Assembly: GCF_021190915.1 (NCBI RefSeq)
Contig: NZ_JAIOAP010000017.1
Coordinates: 1 to 64,000 of the forward strand
DNA length: 64,000 nt
From: Cohnella silvisoli
Lineage (GTDB): Bacteria > Bacillota > Bacilli > Paenibacillales > Paenibacillaceae
Reading direction: 5' to 3'
Shown: in pieces, positions 52,873 through 62,963 of the stretch
How the letters are laid out: every line of letters starts with the position of its first letter
Position numbering within the stretch: position 1 is the first letter of the stretch
Translations under genes and position numbers: made by a program
The notes under the pieces: generated by a model
Database searches by the model: none
What the model saw: the letters and a program-made list of their open reading frames with translations, nothing else
Told to the model about the DNA's origin: nothing

Positions 52873-53391
52873 TTACTCGTTTGCAAACAATCCTCCCTTG
52901 TATTTCATCGTATCGAACACATTGATGAAATATTTGCTGGAATCGAATGAGGAATCATCCGCCATCAACTTGGATATATCCGCCAGCATATGCTTGTCGG
53001 CATATTTCTTGTACGGCAAATAGTTGGTCACCAGCAGGTCCGGTCCGCGTCCGCTCGCCATCTCCGTCGTCACGGTTGTGACGTACTTCTCCATTTCACG
53101 CTGCATTTGCTGCATCGCTCCCGAAGCGCTCTTATCAATGGTGGAAGTAATGTACTCCTTGATATTCACGGTGACGCCCGGGTGAGACGCTTCGAATTTC
53201 TGTTTGAGCGTTTCGAAGAATGGCTCGGTTTTCGTGACGGCGATAGTCAGCGTATTGCCGGAAACCGAGCTTACCACGTCTCCTCCTCCTGTCGACTGCC
53301 CAAGCCCTGTATTGTTACCGCCTCCGGAGCAAGCGGAAAGCAGCATCACAATCAAAACAACAACGGTTAGGGAAAACATATATTTTTTCAC
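52873..53391 (-). pseudogene. Truncated duplicate of the solute-binding lipoprotein
   Basis: 172 residues, very like the first third of the neighbouring binding protein (lipobox LLSACSGGG, then TLTIAVTKTEPFFETLKQKF, GPDLLVTNYLPYKKYADKHML, MKYKGGL). It then ends abruptly in FANE and a stop where the full protein continues YAIPTS. The upstream stretch (53392-53490) also resembles the stretch before the intact gene (52779-52860). So a segment of about 600 bases was duplicated in tandem and has since diverged. The short lipoprotein has half of one binding lobe, so transport function is unlikely, but it is still translatable. Confidence 0.8.
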
Positions 53392-53514
53392 TGGACAGGC
53401 ACTTCCTTTTTAGGATAAATTCAATGCAAATCTTGTTCGCTTGTAATCATAATCCGGCTGTGTGACATTCCTGTGTCATCTCCGGTTATCCGTTGCTAGA
53501 AAGGTGAGACAACC

Positions 53515-54213
53515 GTGGATCAAACGAAAACGATTCTGATTGTCGATGACGAAACGAAAATGCGCAAGCTGCTCATCGATTTTTTCACGCATGAAGGCGG
53601 ATATCGTCTTCTGAAAGCGTCGAACGGACAGGAAGCGCTCGATCTTTTTGCCCAAAACGACGTCGATTTGATCATTCTTGATATTATGATGCCGTATGTT
53701 GACGGCTTGACCGTTTGCCAGTCGGTGCGCTCCCGGTCGAACGCTATGATCGTGCTGCTGACGGCGAAATCGGAAGAAAACGACAAATTAATCGGTTATG
53801 AGCTTGGGGCGGACGATTATATTACGAAGCCATTCAGCCTCAAAGTGCTGTCTGCCAAAATCAGAGCTCTGTTCAAGCGACAGGAAATATATACGGAGAC
53901 GGACCCCTCTTCGGAAGGCTGGATAAGCGCTGGAGGATTGGAAATGAACGAGCTGTCCCACGAGGTGCGAATCGACGGCAGCCGAACCGAACTGGCCCCC
54001 AAGGAGTTCGAGCTTCTCCTGTATTTATACAAACACCGCAACATCGCGCTTACGAGGGAGAAAATATTAGATCAAATTTGGGGATTCGATTACGAGGGGG
54101 ATGTGCGAACCGTGGACACGCATATTAAGCGGCTCCGACAGAAACTGCGGGATCAAGCCGGACATATCGCCACCGTTATCGGATACGGGTACAAATTCCA
54201 GGTGAAGCTATGA
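53515..54213 (+). CDS. OmpR-family response regulator
   Basis: 232 residues: receiver domain with phospho-Asp in LIILDIMMPYVDGL and acidic pair IVDDETK; winged DNA-binding domain (LAPKEFELLLYLYKHRNIALTREKILDQIWGFDYEGDVRTVDTHIKRLRQK). It starts with GTG behind GAAAGGTGAGA and overlaps the kinase as ATGA. Divergent from the binding-protein operon, which is its likely target. Confidence 0.93.
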   Translation: MDQTKTILIVDDETKMRKLLIDFFTHEGGYRLLKASNGQEALDLFAQNDVDLIILDIMMPYVDGLTVCQSVRSRSNAMIVLLTAKSEENDKLIGYELGADDYITKPFSLKVLSAKIRALFKRQEIYTETDPSSEGWISAGGLEMNELSHEVRIDGSRTELAPKEFELLLYLYKHRNIALTREKILDQIWGFDYEGDVRTVDTHIKRLRQKLRDQAGHIATVIGYGYKFQVKL

Positions 54214-55823
54214 GAAAAAGAAGCATTTCCACTAAACTGTTCGTCATTACTTCCGTCTTTTTGATCGGCTTGATCACGCTTATGATGTTTTTGCAGCTGC
54301 AAACTTTCGAATCGTATTACAAAGCGCAAAAAATATCGACGCTCAAAAACAAAATTGAGAAACTTAAAAGCTTATATGTCCCAAATAAAGATCCATTTAA
54401 TTCCTTTGATTTGATGGAAGACATCAATACGCAAAATCGGCTCATCAAGGCGCTGTCTGATATGACCAACGAATCTATTTATTCAACGATTATTCGCATA
54501 GACGGCAACAACGGCATCAAAGGCAAAGTCAAGTATTTCATGTTTGAAGCACAGGCGCCGGAATTCCAAAAAAAAATGATGATGTTAATAGATCCGGCTG
54601 TGCAGGAGTGGGCATCCGACAAGGTCCGATTCACCAAAGTGATAATGAATGAGACGATTGTCTACGAGACGAAGGCTGCGCAGATCAACGACAGCAACAA
54701 CAGCATCGTGCTATTCAGCTTGCTTTCCGGCAAACCTTGCTCTAAGACTATGAATTGCTCAGGTGATATGGGGGTTCAAGACGTTCTCGTCTCCGTCACT
54801 TCCTTACAGCCTGTTGGAGAAGCCGCCGGCGTTATCCGAAATTTATATCCCTATTTTCTGGCTCTGGCCGTCGTGGTTATTTTACTGCTGACCTTCCTGT
54901 ATTCCCGGATGATTTCCAGGCCGCTCGTACGATTGAATGCCGTGGCTTCGCAAATGGCCAACTTGGATTTCAGCGTCCGATCCGATGTCAAATCGCAGGA
55001 CGAAATCGGCAGCCTAGGCAACACGCTCAACTTCTTGTCGCAAAATTTGGATGAGACGCTGCGGCAACTTCATTCGGCCAACCGGAAGTTGACGGCGGAT
55101 ATTGAAAAAGAGCGTCAGCTCGAGCAGATGCGCAAGGAATTCGTCGCCGGCGTATCCCATGAACTGAAAACACCGATAAGCCTGATCAGCGGTTACGCCG
55201 AAGGATTAAAGGAGAATATCGTGGGGGAAGAACGAAGAGGGGAATATTTGGACGTCATTATGGAGGAAGCCGGGCGAATGTCCGATATCATCACTGACTT
55301 GCTCGATTTGTCCCAATTGGAATCGATGAAATATAAATTGAACGTAGCCGTATTCCCAATGGGCAAGGCGATTCACTCGATTCTAAACAAAATGTCAATC
55401 GACATCGAGAAGAAAGGAATTCGCTGCGAACTAATGTTGCTCGGGGAAGAAATCCATGTCTTTGGCGACCGTCTGCGCATCGGGCAGGTGTTGGCCAATC
55501 TGCTCAGCAATGCGATCAAGCACTCCCCTCCGGGCGGAATCATACGGATAGGTCTCTCCCGTTCTCCGGGTCAATCCGAAGCTCGAATCGACGTGTTCAA
55601 CGAAGGCGACTCTATTCCGGAAGATGAATTGGCGCAAATTTGGGACGCTTTCTATAAAGTCGAGAAATCTCGCAGCCGGGATGCTAACGGGACAGGCATC
55701 GGTCTTGCCATCGTGAGCAGCATCTTGCTGCTACATGACAGCCGATTCGGCGTCGCCAATCGGCCTGGAGGAGTTAACTTCCATTTCACCCTGCCTATTG
55801 GCAAAGAGGAAATTCACTTTTGA
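54210..55823 (+). CDS. HAMP-containing sensor histidine kinase
   Basis: 537 residues. Two membrane helices (about 11-28 and 210-230) enclose an outside sensor of about 180 residues without a recognised fold. Then HAMP (about 230-285), HisKA with VAGVSHELKTPISLI, and HATPase with NLLSNAIKHS and ANGTGIGLAIV. The cognate regulator is the overlapping upstream gene. The stimulus may be the substrate of the ABC/efflux operon opposite. Confidence 0.93.
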   Translation: MRKRSISTKLFVITSVFLIGLITLMMFLQLQTFESYYKAQKISTLKNKIEKLKSLYVPNKDPFNSFDLMEDINTQNRLIKALSDMTNESIYSTIIRIDGNNGIKGKVKYFMFEAQAPEFQKKMMMLIDPAVQEWASDKVRFTKVIMNETIVYETKAAQINDSNNSIVLFSLLSGKPCSKTMNCSGDMGVQDVLVSVTSLQPVGEAAGVIRNLYPYFLALAVVVILLLTFLYSRMISRPLVRLNAVASQMANLDFSVRSDVKSQDEIGSLGNTLNFLSQNLDETLRQLHSANRKLTADIEKERQLEQMRKEFVAGVSHELKTPISLISGYAEGLKENIVGEERRGEYLDVIMEEAGRMSDIITDLLDLSQLESMKYKLNVAVFPMGKAIHSILNKMSIDIEKKGIRCELMLLGEEIHVFGDRLRIGQVLANLLSNAIKHSPPGGIIRIGLSRSPGQSEARIDVFNEGDSIPEDELAQIWDAFYKVEKSRSRDANGTGIGLAIVSSILLLHDSRFGVANRPGGVNFHFTLPIGKEEIHF

Positions 55824-55827
55824 AAAC

Positions 55828-55858
55828 CGGCGTGTCGTTTGAAACTCACGACACGCCG
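55828..55858. terminator. Terminator after the kinase gene
   Basis: CGGCGTGTCGT (55828-55838) and ACGACACGCCG (55848-55858), a perfect 11-bp stem, followed by CTTCCTCTT. Confidence 0.8.
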
Positions 55859-55950
55859 CTTCCTCTTCGATTTAGTTTACATAATATTTATTGTGTATCA
55901 ATTAATGTGGTTAATTAAAATCATGTTCGCCCGATTGCGGTTTTGATTAA

Positions 55951-57804
55951 TTACATTAAATATAATCCTCGGTCATCCGCCTCGCGAATCCAAACCTGCA
56001 TAAAGCCGGGCTCCCTGTTATCCCAAGCGTAGTAGGGAATGAATACACAAGGCTTTCCAGGGTCTTTCCCTTCTCCTCTCTTTCCGGTCAGAACGGTCAC
56101 TCCTCCCAGCAAATCCGGATGGTGTTCGACCTGCATCCCCTCCCGTGCTGAGAAGGTACAAGCATCATAGGTTAATTCCGGATTATCCGTCTTCTCCAAG
56201 CAATAGATTATTGGACCTCGCTGAATGGCAAGACGGCCGCGATTGGCTTTGACCTCCGCCTTAGCTCTCACAACCTCTACAGGCATATCCAGTTCAAGCA
56301 TAATGACGTCGCCTTCCGACCAATTTCGATCTAGAACAACGTACCCCTGCTCCGTGAGCGCTTCGACGCCAAGGAATTTCTCTCCGCCGATATTTAGCTT
56401 GTAACCTCTGCACCAGCCGGGCACGCGCAATCGAATGATGAATTTTCCCGTTCGTTCAGGTGTAACCGCGAGCTTGATCTTGCCGTCCCACGGATAATTC
56501 GTCGTTTGTTTCAGCTTGACGTTAAGCCCTCTGCCAACTTCGAATTCCACTTCGCTATTCATGAATTGATTTACGGCAAACCCATCGTCCGTCCTCGCAT
56601 AAGCGTACTGGCCGATGGATGGCAGAAACCGCGCCAAATTCGTCGGGCAACAGGACGTGCCGAACCATTCCACGCGATGGTGATCGCCCTTCGATGCCAG
56701 CGGATTGACATAGAAAAATTTGTCGCCAGACAACGAAATCCCAGCCAAAGCGCCATTGTACATTTCACGCTCCACTAAGTCCGCATATTTGCCATCCCCG
56801 AACAACAGGTTCATCCGATGATTCCAGAACGCCATAGCGATTGCCGCGCATGTCTCGCAATAGGCGGTTTCGTTCGGCAGATCGTAATCATGAGTGAAGC
56901 CTTCATTATGCAAGGAAGGACCGATCCCGCCCGTTACGTACATGTTGCGCTCCACCGTGTGCGCCCAAACTCGATGCAAGGCATCGACGTAGGCTGTTTC
57001 GCCGGAAGCGTGAACGACATCCGCCATTGCCGTATACAAATACATGGCACGGACGGCGTGACCGGTTACCTTCTCGATGTCCCGAACCGGCACATCGTCC
57101 TGGCAGTATGCCGGTCCCCACTCTTCCTTGTCCCATATCGCCCCTATTCCATGACCGTGCCCGCGTTCCTTCAGCAACCAAAGAGCCAGCTTCCAATAAC
57201 GCTCCTCATGAGTAGCACGATACAGCTTCACGAGCGCAAGTTCGATTTCCTCATGACCTTCCACCCAATGACGCTTTCCGGGTCCGAATAAGCTGTCATA
57301 GTGGTCAGCCATCCGGCACGCAACCTCGAGAAGCTTGCGTTTGCCCGTCGCTTCGTAATAAGCGACCGCCGCCTCGATTAAGTGGCCGCCGTTGTACATT
57401 TCGTGTTTCTCCATATCCGTCCATTTGCTATCGGGCGCTTCCAACGTATAGTAGGTACACAAATACCCATCCGTTTCCTGGGCCGCGGCTATAAGCTCGA
57501 TGATACGATCTGTTTCCGCTTCCAATATCGGATCCCTGTCCAACATCAGCGAATAAGCAGCGCCTTCGAGCACTTTGTACACATCGGAGTCATTGAAATA
57601 AATGCCTTCGAATTTGCCGTCGATCAGCCCGGCCGCTTTGGCGAAGTTCGATATGCGCCCGGTATCTTCGCATTGGGCTAAGCAGGCTTTCATCGTGACG
57701 TTCTTCAGCACTTCCAGGCGCGGACGCCAGAATTCGTCGTCAATTTCAACCTTTGTAAAGGGAACGCTCTGCCATCTCTTCAATCCGGTTTCTATTTGTG
57801 TCAT
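55951..57804 (-). CDS. GH127 beta-L-arabinofuranosidase
   Basis: 617 residues, cytoplasmic. Family GH127 signs are FTKVEIDDEFWRPRLE at the start, NETAYCETCAAIAM (about 315-328) and GTSCCPTNLARF (about 386-397). In the studied member HypBA1 a Cys nucleophile is held by zinc with nearby Glu and Cys residues, and these positions appear kept here. It removes L-arabinofuranose from arabino-oligosaccharides taken in by the adjacent ABC system. The start is ATG 57804 behind GAGAGG. It is the last gene of that operon. Confidence 0.92.
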   Translation of the reverse strand: MTQIETGLKRWQSVPFTKVEIDDEFWRPRLEVLKNVTMKACLAQCEDTGRISNFAKAAGLIDGKFEGIYFNDSDVYKVLEGAAYSLMLDRDPILEAETDRIIELIAAAQETDGYLCTYYTLEAPDSKWTDMEKHEMYNGGHLIEAAVAYYEATGKRKLLEVACRMADHYDSLFGPGKRHWVEGHEEIELALVKLYRATHEERYWKLALWLLKERGHGHGIGAIWDKEEWGPAYCQDDVPVRDIEKVTGHAVRAMYLYTAMADVVHASGETAYVDALHRVWAHTVERNMYVTGGIGPSLHNEGFTHDYDLPNETAYCETCAAIAMAFWNHRMNLLFGDGKYADLVEREMYNGALAGISLSGDKFFYVNPLASKGDHHRVEWFGTSCCPTNLARFLPSIGQYAYARTDDGFAVNQFMNSEVEFEVGRGLNVKLKQTTNYPWDGKIKLAVTPERTGKFIIRLRVPGWCRGYKLNIGGEKFLGVEALTEQGYVVLDRNWSEGDVIMLELDMPVEVVRAKAEVKANRGRLAIQRGPIIYCLEKTDNPELTYDACTFSAREGMQVEHHPDLLGGVTVLTGKRGEGKDPGKPCVFIPYYAWDNREPGFMQVWIREADDRGLYLM

Positions 57805-57830
57805 TCAGGATTTTCCTCTCTTTAGTTAAC

Positions 57831-58661
57831 TTATCCTTTCAGGCCGGTCAAAGTAATCCCTTCAAGGAAGTACCGCTGTCCGATCAGAAACACGATGACG
57901 CAGGGCAGCACGACGGCTGCCGAAGCCGCCATCAGCAAATCCCACTGCGCGGTATAGGAACCTTGAAACATTTGCAGCCCGAGCGCAAGAGTAAAGAGGC
58001 TGTCGCTTTTCAAGTAAATGAGCGGTCCCATAAAATCGTTCCAGGTTCCCAGGAAGCTGAACAACGCGACCACAATAATAGCCGAACGGCTCAACGGTAA
58101 AATAATACTCCTATAGATTTGGAAATAGGTTGCACCGTCCACGAATGCCGCCTCATCGAAATCTCGCGGAATCGTTAAATAGAATTGACGAAGCAGGAAA
58201 ATATTGAAGATTCCCCCGCCGAAATAAGCAGGCACGATCAACGGGTAATACGTATCGTAGAAGCCGAGCATCTGCCATCCGAGAAAGCTGGGAATAAGGG
58301 TAACGGCCACGGGCAGCATCATGCTGGACATCAGAATGCCGAATAGCATATCCCGGCCTTTCCACTGTATCCGCGAGAACCCGAACGCCGCGATACTGCT
58401 GGTAACGACAGTGCCGACAATAACGCCGACAACTATAATAAGCGTATTGGTGAAGAAAGTATCGAACGGCAAAATCGTGAGCGCTCGATGGAAATTATCC
58501 CAATGGAATGGCGTCGGAATCCACTCCGGCGGCATGGTGAATATTTGCGACAAATCCATGAGCGAGCTCCGCATCAACCATACGAATGGAATGATAAACA
58601 GGACCGAGATCAATAAAAGGGCCGAATAACCTGCAGTTAACGAAAGCTTCGATTGCCTCAC
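57831..58661 (-). CDS. Carbohydrate ABC permease (MalG type)
   Basis: 276 residues from GTG 58661, overlapping the upstream stop as GTGA and behind GGAGGGG. A much longer frame through the partner gene is spurious. Six helices, EAA-loop DFDEAAFVDGATYFQIYRSIILPLSR. It couples to the MalF-type permease and the binding protein. Likely cargo: arabinose-containing oligosaccharides, from the GH127 neighbour. Confidence 0.92.
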   Translation of the reverse strand: MRQSKLSLTAGYSALLLISVLFIIPFVWLMRSSLMDLSQIFTMPPEWIPTPFHWDNFHRALTILPFDTFFTNTLIIVVGVIVGTVVTSSIAAFGFSRIQWKGRDMLFGILMSSMMLPVAVTLIPSFLGWQMLGFYDTYYPLIVPAYFGGGIFNIFLLRQFYLTIPRDFDEAAFVDGATYFQIYRSIILPLSRSAIIVVALFSFLGTWNDFMGPLIYLKSDSLFTLALGLQMFQGSYTAQWDLLMAASAAVVLPCVIVFLIGQRYFLEGITLTGLKG

Positions 58662-59545
58662 GGACGCTCCCCTCCTTCGTAATGCACCCATGACTTCGAG
58701 GTTCTGAACACCAAGAAGGTGAAAAACATAATAATGAGGAACAGTACCCATGCTAACGCTGATGCATACCCCATCTCGGTATCCCGGAAACCCGTGCGCC
58801 AGAGATAGAACACGTAGAACAAGCTGCGGTTATTCGGTCCGCCCTGCGTCAAGATATAAGCTTCGTTAAACACCTGGAAGGAACCGATGATCGTCATAAT
58901 GGTATTGAAGAAAATCGTCGGCGTGACCATCGGAATCGTAATGTGGCGCAGTTTGCTGTACCACCCGCCCCCATCCACGTCGATCGACTCGTAATACTGC
59001 TTCGGAATACCCGACAGCCCCGCAAGGAAAATAATAACAGTACCGCCGATACCCCACAACGTTGTGAGCACGACGGACGGAATAACGCTGCCTTCCGAAT
59101 ATAACCAATTGCTTGTCGGCAGATGTAACCATCCGAGCACGGAATTGGCAAGGCCCAGATCGGGATTAAGCAGCCACATCCAGATCATGGCCGATGCGAC
59201 CGCAGGGACGATGCTGGGCAAGTAGATGATCGTACGGAATATGGCTCTTCCTCTCACGTTCAGGTTAAGAAGCAAGGCGATTACGAAAGAGATAATAATA
59301 ACGGCGGGTACACGCAATAGTACAAAGTAAAAAGTAATGCCTAGAGATTGATAGAATAGTTCGTCTTCACCCGAGAAAAGCTTGGAATAATTATCGATTC
59401 CGACGAAAGCGGTTTGATCCTTAAACACGTTATAATCCGTCAAGCTAAGCACCAAACTGGCAATCATGGGACCCAATGTGAAGATGATAAAACCGAGTAT
59501 GGCGGGCGACGTGAACAACAACCCGTAGAATAGTCCTTTTCTCAT
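58658..59545 (-). CDS. Carbohydrate ABC permease (MalF/UgpA type)
   Basis: 295 residues from ATG 59545 behind GGAGG. Six helices; EAA-loop QYYESIDVDGGGWYSKLRHITIPMVTP. ILTQGGPNNRSLFYVFYLWRTGF is a typical C-terminal mark of this group. Partner of the gene at 57831-58661 and of the binding protein. Confidence 0.93.
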   Translation of the reverse strand: MRKGLFYGLLFTSPAILGFIIFTLGPMIASLVLSLTDYNVFKDQTAFVGIDNYSKLFSGEDELFYQSLGITFYFVLLRVPAVIIISFVIALLLNLNVRGRAIFRTIIYLPSIVPAVASAMIWMWLLNPDLGLANSVLGWLHLPTSNWLYSEGSVIPSVVLTTLWGIGGTVIIFLAGLSGIPKQYYESIDVDGGGWYSKLRHITIPMVTPTIFFNTIMTIIGSFQVFNEAYILTQGGPNNRSLFYVFYLWRTGFRDTEMGYASALAWVLFLIIMFFTFLVFRTSKSWVHYEGGERP

Positions 59546-59635
59546 GCGTACCTCCGTTCTCGAAGCTCTCCTATTTAAGGAAACGGCGATCTTGAGCAAG
59601 AACGCCGTTTCCCGCATGATAGAATCGTTGAGTCC

Positions 59636-61069
59636 TTATCCCTTCACGTCGCGGCGGCCCTGAACCTGTTTCTGCGCTTTATCCGCGATTGAATCCATAG
59701 CCTCTTGAGCCGTTTGTTGGCCGAGCCATACTTTATCCAAAGCGGGATTAACGATATCCATAATCTTATTGAAGTTTTTCACGTAACCCGTCGGTGTCTG
59801 GTGGCTATTATTCAGTAGGACATCTATGATAGCATCTTTATATCCCGATGGCCGTGAATCCAGGTTTTCCGTCCATTTAGCAAGCATAGCCGGGTCCGTA
59901 TACCAGTCTTTATAAGAAGGCATCCATGTACCCGCCGTAATCATGTCAATCGAGGCTTCCGGGTCTAGCAGCGCTTTCATCAATTCCCAAGCTTCTTTAG
60001 GATGTTGGGTTGACTTGAACATGGAGAACATTCCGCAAACGACTGTTGTCATGGGAGCTTTCATGGTCGGTAATACGCCGACGTTGAAGTGGAATTTCGA
60101 TTGGGCCAATCCCGTGCTTGCCCATTGCCCATCGATGGCCATTGCCACTTTTTTCGTCTGAAGCGCAACGTTCGTAGCCGGAATGTTCTTGGCTTGAACT
60201 GGAGACGGTGCGACATGATGGACATTGATCAAATCCGCTACCTTCTGAAGAGCTTCCACTGCTGCCGGTTGGTTGAGCGCGAAGCTTTTCCCATCCTCGG
60301 AGACGAAGTCCCCTCCGTTGGAGTAAATAAAGTTGCTGTAGCTCCCCCACCACGTCGGAACGTTAACTCCGTATTGTTTAATGTTTTTAGGATCAAAGTC
60401 GGCATCTGCTGCATTCCTGCCCTTCGTGTCGACCGTCAGTTTCTTGGCGACTTCTACGAACTCATCCCATGTCCACGCTTCCGATGCTTTAGAAGGCGGA
60501 GGCGTCAAGCCCGCATCGTTAAAAATATCTTCGTTGTAGAACAAACCAAATGACTCCGGACCCGGAGCTAAGCCGATTACATTCCCCGGTTCAAGTGAAT
60601 ACGAGATATTCGGGACTAGGCTGTCCGCATTGATTTCCGGATCGGACTGGAGAAATTCCTGAAGATTGTAGAACTTGCCTTGCTCCGCCAAAGGGAAAGC
60701 AATGCTGCCGGACTCCATCATCGCGATATCCGGTACGTCATTGCCTGCAACCATTGTCGTGAGTTTCGTATCATAGTCTGCGGCAATATGCTGAAGTTTC
60801 ACGGTGATGTTCGAGTATTTTGCCTCGAATTTTGCGATGGCCACCTTGTAGGCAGCTACTTCCTCCGGTGCTCCCCATACTGTCATGCGAAGCGTAATGG
60901 GCTCATTCGCCCCTTCTTTGCTAGGTGATTCTGAACTCGCCGTATTGGCGGGGGAATTGGAATTGCTGTTTCCAGAGCCCGAGTTGGACTTCGCGCAAGC
61001 GGAAACAATCGCGACCAACATCAAGACTAAAGCCATCAGAACGGTTATGGATTTCCATTGTCGTGACAT
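59636..61069 (-). CDS. Extracellular sugar-binding lipoprotein
   Basis: 477 residues from ATG 61069 behind AAAGGGG. Signal peptide with lipobox AIVSACAKS, a Ser/Asn-rich linker, then a family 1 binding domain (ITLRMTVWGAPEEVAAYKVAI; DIAMMESGSIAFPLAEQGKFYNL; HPKEAWELMKALL). It feeds the two permeases downstream. Its promoter overlaps a catabolite-control-like site. Confidence 0.93.
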   Translation of the reverse strand: MSRQWKSITVLMALVLMLVAIVSACAKSNSGSGNSNSNSPANTASSESPSKEGANEPITLRMTVWGAPEEVAAYKVAIAKFEAKYSNITVKLQHIAADYDTKLTTMVAGNDVPDIAMMESGSIAFPLAEQGKFYNLQEFLQSDPEINADSLVPNISYSLEPGNVIGLAPGPESFGLFYNEDIFNDAGLTPPPSKASEAWTWDEFVEVAKKLTVDTKGRNAADADFDPKNIKQYGVNVPTWWGSYSNFIYSNGGDFVSEDGKSFALNQPAAVEALQKVADLINVHHVAPSPVQAKNIPATNVALQTKKVAMAIDGQWASTGLAQSKFHFNVGVLPTMKAPMTTVVCGMFSMFKSTQHPKEAWELMKALLDPEASIDMITAGTWMPSYKDWYTDPAMLAKWTENLDSRPSGYKDAIIDVLLNNSHQTPTGYVKNFNKIMDIVNPALDKVWLGQQTAQEAMDSIADKAQKQVQGRRDVKG

Positions 61070-61130
61070 ATACTGAACCCCTTTCGATTTCAAACCCTAT
61101 TGGTTCATAGCTGCAGTCTATGATGTTCTC

Positions 61131-61158
61131 ATTATAGAACCAGGTATAGCGCTTACAA
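61131..61158 (-). promoter_or_regulatory. Promoter with overlapping cre-like site
   Basis: On the minus strand TTGTAA (61158-61153) and TATAAT (61136-61131) are spaced by 16 bases, a good sigma-A promoter about 60 bases before the binding-protein gene. Over the -35 region lies TGTAAGCGCTATAC, close to the CcpA cre consensus with its central AGCGCT. Binding there would block RNA polymerase when preferred sugars are present. Confidence 0.6.
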
Positions 61159-61187
61159 AACCCGAACCTGATTGGAATGGTGGATTA

Positions 61188-62963
61188 TTATTGGGTATTC
61201 AGCGGAAGCGTGATGATCACTTTCGTTCCGGAACCCGGTATAGAGGAGATAACGACTCCATATTCTTCACCGTAAGTCATCTGGATACGGGCTATCGTGT
61301 TCTTAATGCCTATTGAAGACGATTCCCGATATAAAATAGCATTAACCGTGTCGCTGCTCATTCCCCGTCCGTTATCCGCGACTTCATAATGCCGGGTTCC
61401 TCCATCGATCCAGCCACGTATGCGGATGAGTCCTCCCGATTCGGTTTGATCGAAACCATGCAAAATGGCATTTTCGACGAACGGCTGAAAGAGCAGCCTT
61501 GGCATCTTGTAATCGTAAAGCATCGGATCAATCTCGTAGCTGACCGTGAATTTATCTTCGAATCGGACAGACATGATATAGAAGTAGTTTTTCATCCACT
61601 CGATTTCCTCGGATAGATGTACGGCTCCCCATTCCTTCCGCGAAGTATAGTGCAGCATGTTGGATAAGCACACTAGCATTTTGCTTAGTTCCTTCTGATC
61701 GTTCTCGATGGCCGTCCAGTTCATCACGTTTAACGTATTGTACAGAAAATGCGGATTCATTTGCATGTTCAGCGCGTGGATCTCCGCTTCCTGCTCCTTT
61801 AGTTTGATCTCGTAATTTTCCGAAACCAATAACCGAATCCGATCGTTCATCCGATTAAACCGCTGGAGCAAAATCCCGAATTCATCATTGGTGCCGACGA
61901 CGACCTTTGTTTGGAAATCCCCTTCGCCCACGGACTTCATCGCGCCGAGCAGCTTCTTGATCGGATTCGTAATTTTGCCTGAAATAAAATAAGCGAAAAT
62001 AAGCGCGGCGATTCCCATAATGAAGGCCAGCAGGGTGGATGAGGTACGGATGATGGGAACGAGACTACCGACGAGCGCGGATTCGGGCGTCATGACAATG
62101 GACATCCATCCGGTGACTTGCGAGCGATCGAAGCAGACGATCATTTCCTCGCCGTCAAGCTTCATTCTCCGCGTACCGCTGCCAACCTGTTGAAGCTGTT
62201 CTACCCAATCATCCTTATATATTTTCGTTATTTTACCGGATTCATCGCTGGCAACGACGCGATTGTCCGGATCTAGAACCAAATAGCGAGAACCGTCGGG
62301 AATGCTTTTCTCGTACAGGGATTTCAGCGCGTCGGATTTGAAGCTGATCGTTAGAACAGGCCGTTCAATGCCCGCATCCAGCTTCTCCAAGGTTGTATTG
62401 TTCAAATAAGAAAAATTAAGGAGTCGAGTCGCGGAAAATAAATGACGGAAATCGATCGATCCTTTCGCTAAATACGGTTGATCGAACATTTCCACGAAAT
62501 CATAGGTGGGATACCACACCATCTTGCCTCCTGCCTGTTGCGCCGCGCGGTAAATATCCGACTTGTTCGGATCGCCTTGGGGCAACGTCTGGCCGAACGT
62601 AAAGTAAGACGTCCATAACTGGTAAGCGTACACGTCGTCGATTTGCGAGAAATATTTTCTTAAAGCATCGGATACTAGACGATCGGCGGCGAGTAAATTC
62701 GCCTCGTTGTTCGGATTCAAGCTATTGAATACTTGAAATAAATCCTTGTCCACGAACAAGGCTAGGCTGTTCTGGTCTACGATCCGCAGCTTGGTGTCCA
62801 TTATCTCGTTGTTTTTCTTGACGATTTCGTACACGTTCTTCTGCGCTTGATCCGTCACGACCTGCAAGCTTGTACGATAGAAAAGGGTCCCAAGCACGAT
62901 AAGCGGGACTGCAATAAGGAATATATAACTGGCTAACAATCGAGAGCGGAATGTCATCTTCAT
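61188..62963 (-). CDS. YesM-type sensor histidine kinase
   Basis: 591 residues: membrane helix (about 10-28), outside sensor of about 260 residues, second helix near 295-315, HAMP (about 318-370), His-kinase domain with phospho-His in QMNPHFLYNTLN (about 405) and ATP site LLFQPFVENAILHG and NGRGMS. This LytS/YesM class controls sugar ABC genes in Bacilli. It overlaps its YesN-type regulator as ATGA and reads into the binding-protein locus. Confidence 0.93.
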   Translation of the reverse strand: MKMTFRSRLLASYIFLIAVPLIVLGTLFYRTSLQVVTDQAQKNVYEIVKKNNEIMDTKLRIVDQNSLALFVDKDLFQVFNSLNPNNEANLLAADRLVSDALRKYFSQIDDVYAYQLWTSYFTFGQTLPQGDPNKSDIYRAAQQAGGKMVWYPTYDFVEMFDQPYLAKGSIDFRHLFSATRLLNFSYLNNTTLEKLDAGIERPVLTISFKSDALKSLYEKSIPDGSRYLVLDPDNRVVASDESGKITKIYKDDWVEQLQQVGSGTRRMKLDGEEMIVCFDRSQVTGWMSIVMTPESALVGSLVPIIRTSSTLLAFIMGIAALIFAYFISGKITNPIKKLLGAMKSVGEGDFQTKVVVGTNDEFGILLQRFNRMNDRIRLLVSENYEIKLKEQEAEIHALNMQMNPHFLYNTLNVMNWTAIENDQKELSKMLVCLSNMLHYTSRKEWGAVHLSEEIEWMKNYFYIMSVRFEDKFTVSYEIDPMLYDYKMPRLLFQPFVENAILHGFDQTESGGLIRIRGWIDGGTRHYEVADNGRGMSSDTVNAILYRESSSIGIKNTIARIQMTYGEEYGVVISSIPGSGTKVIITLPLNTQ

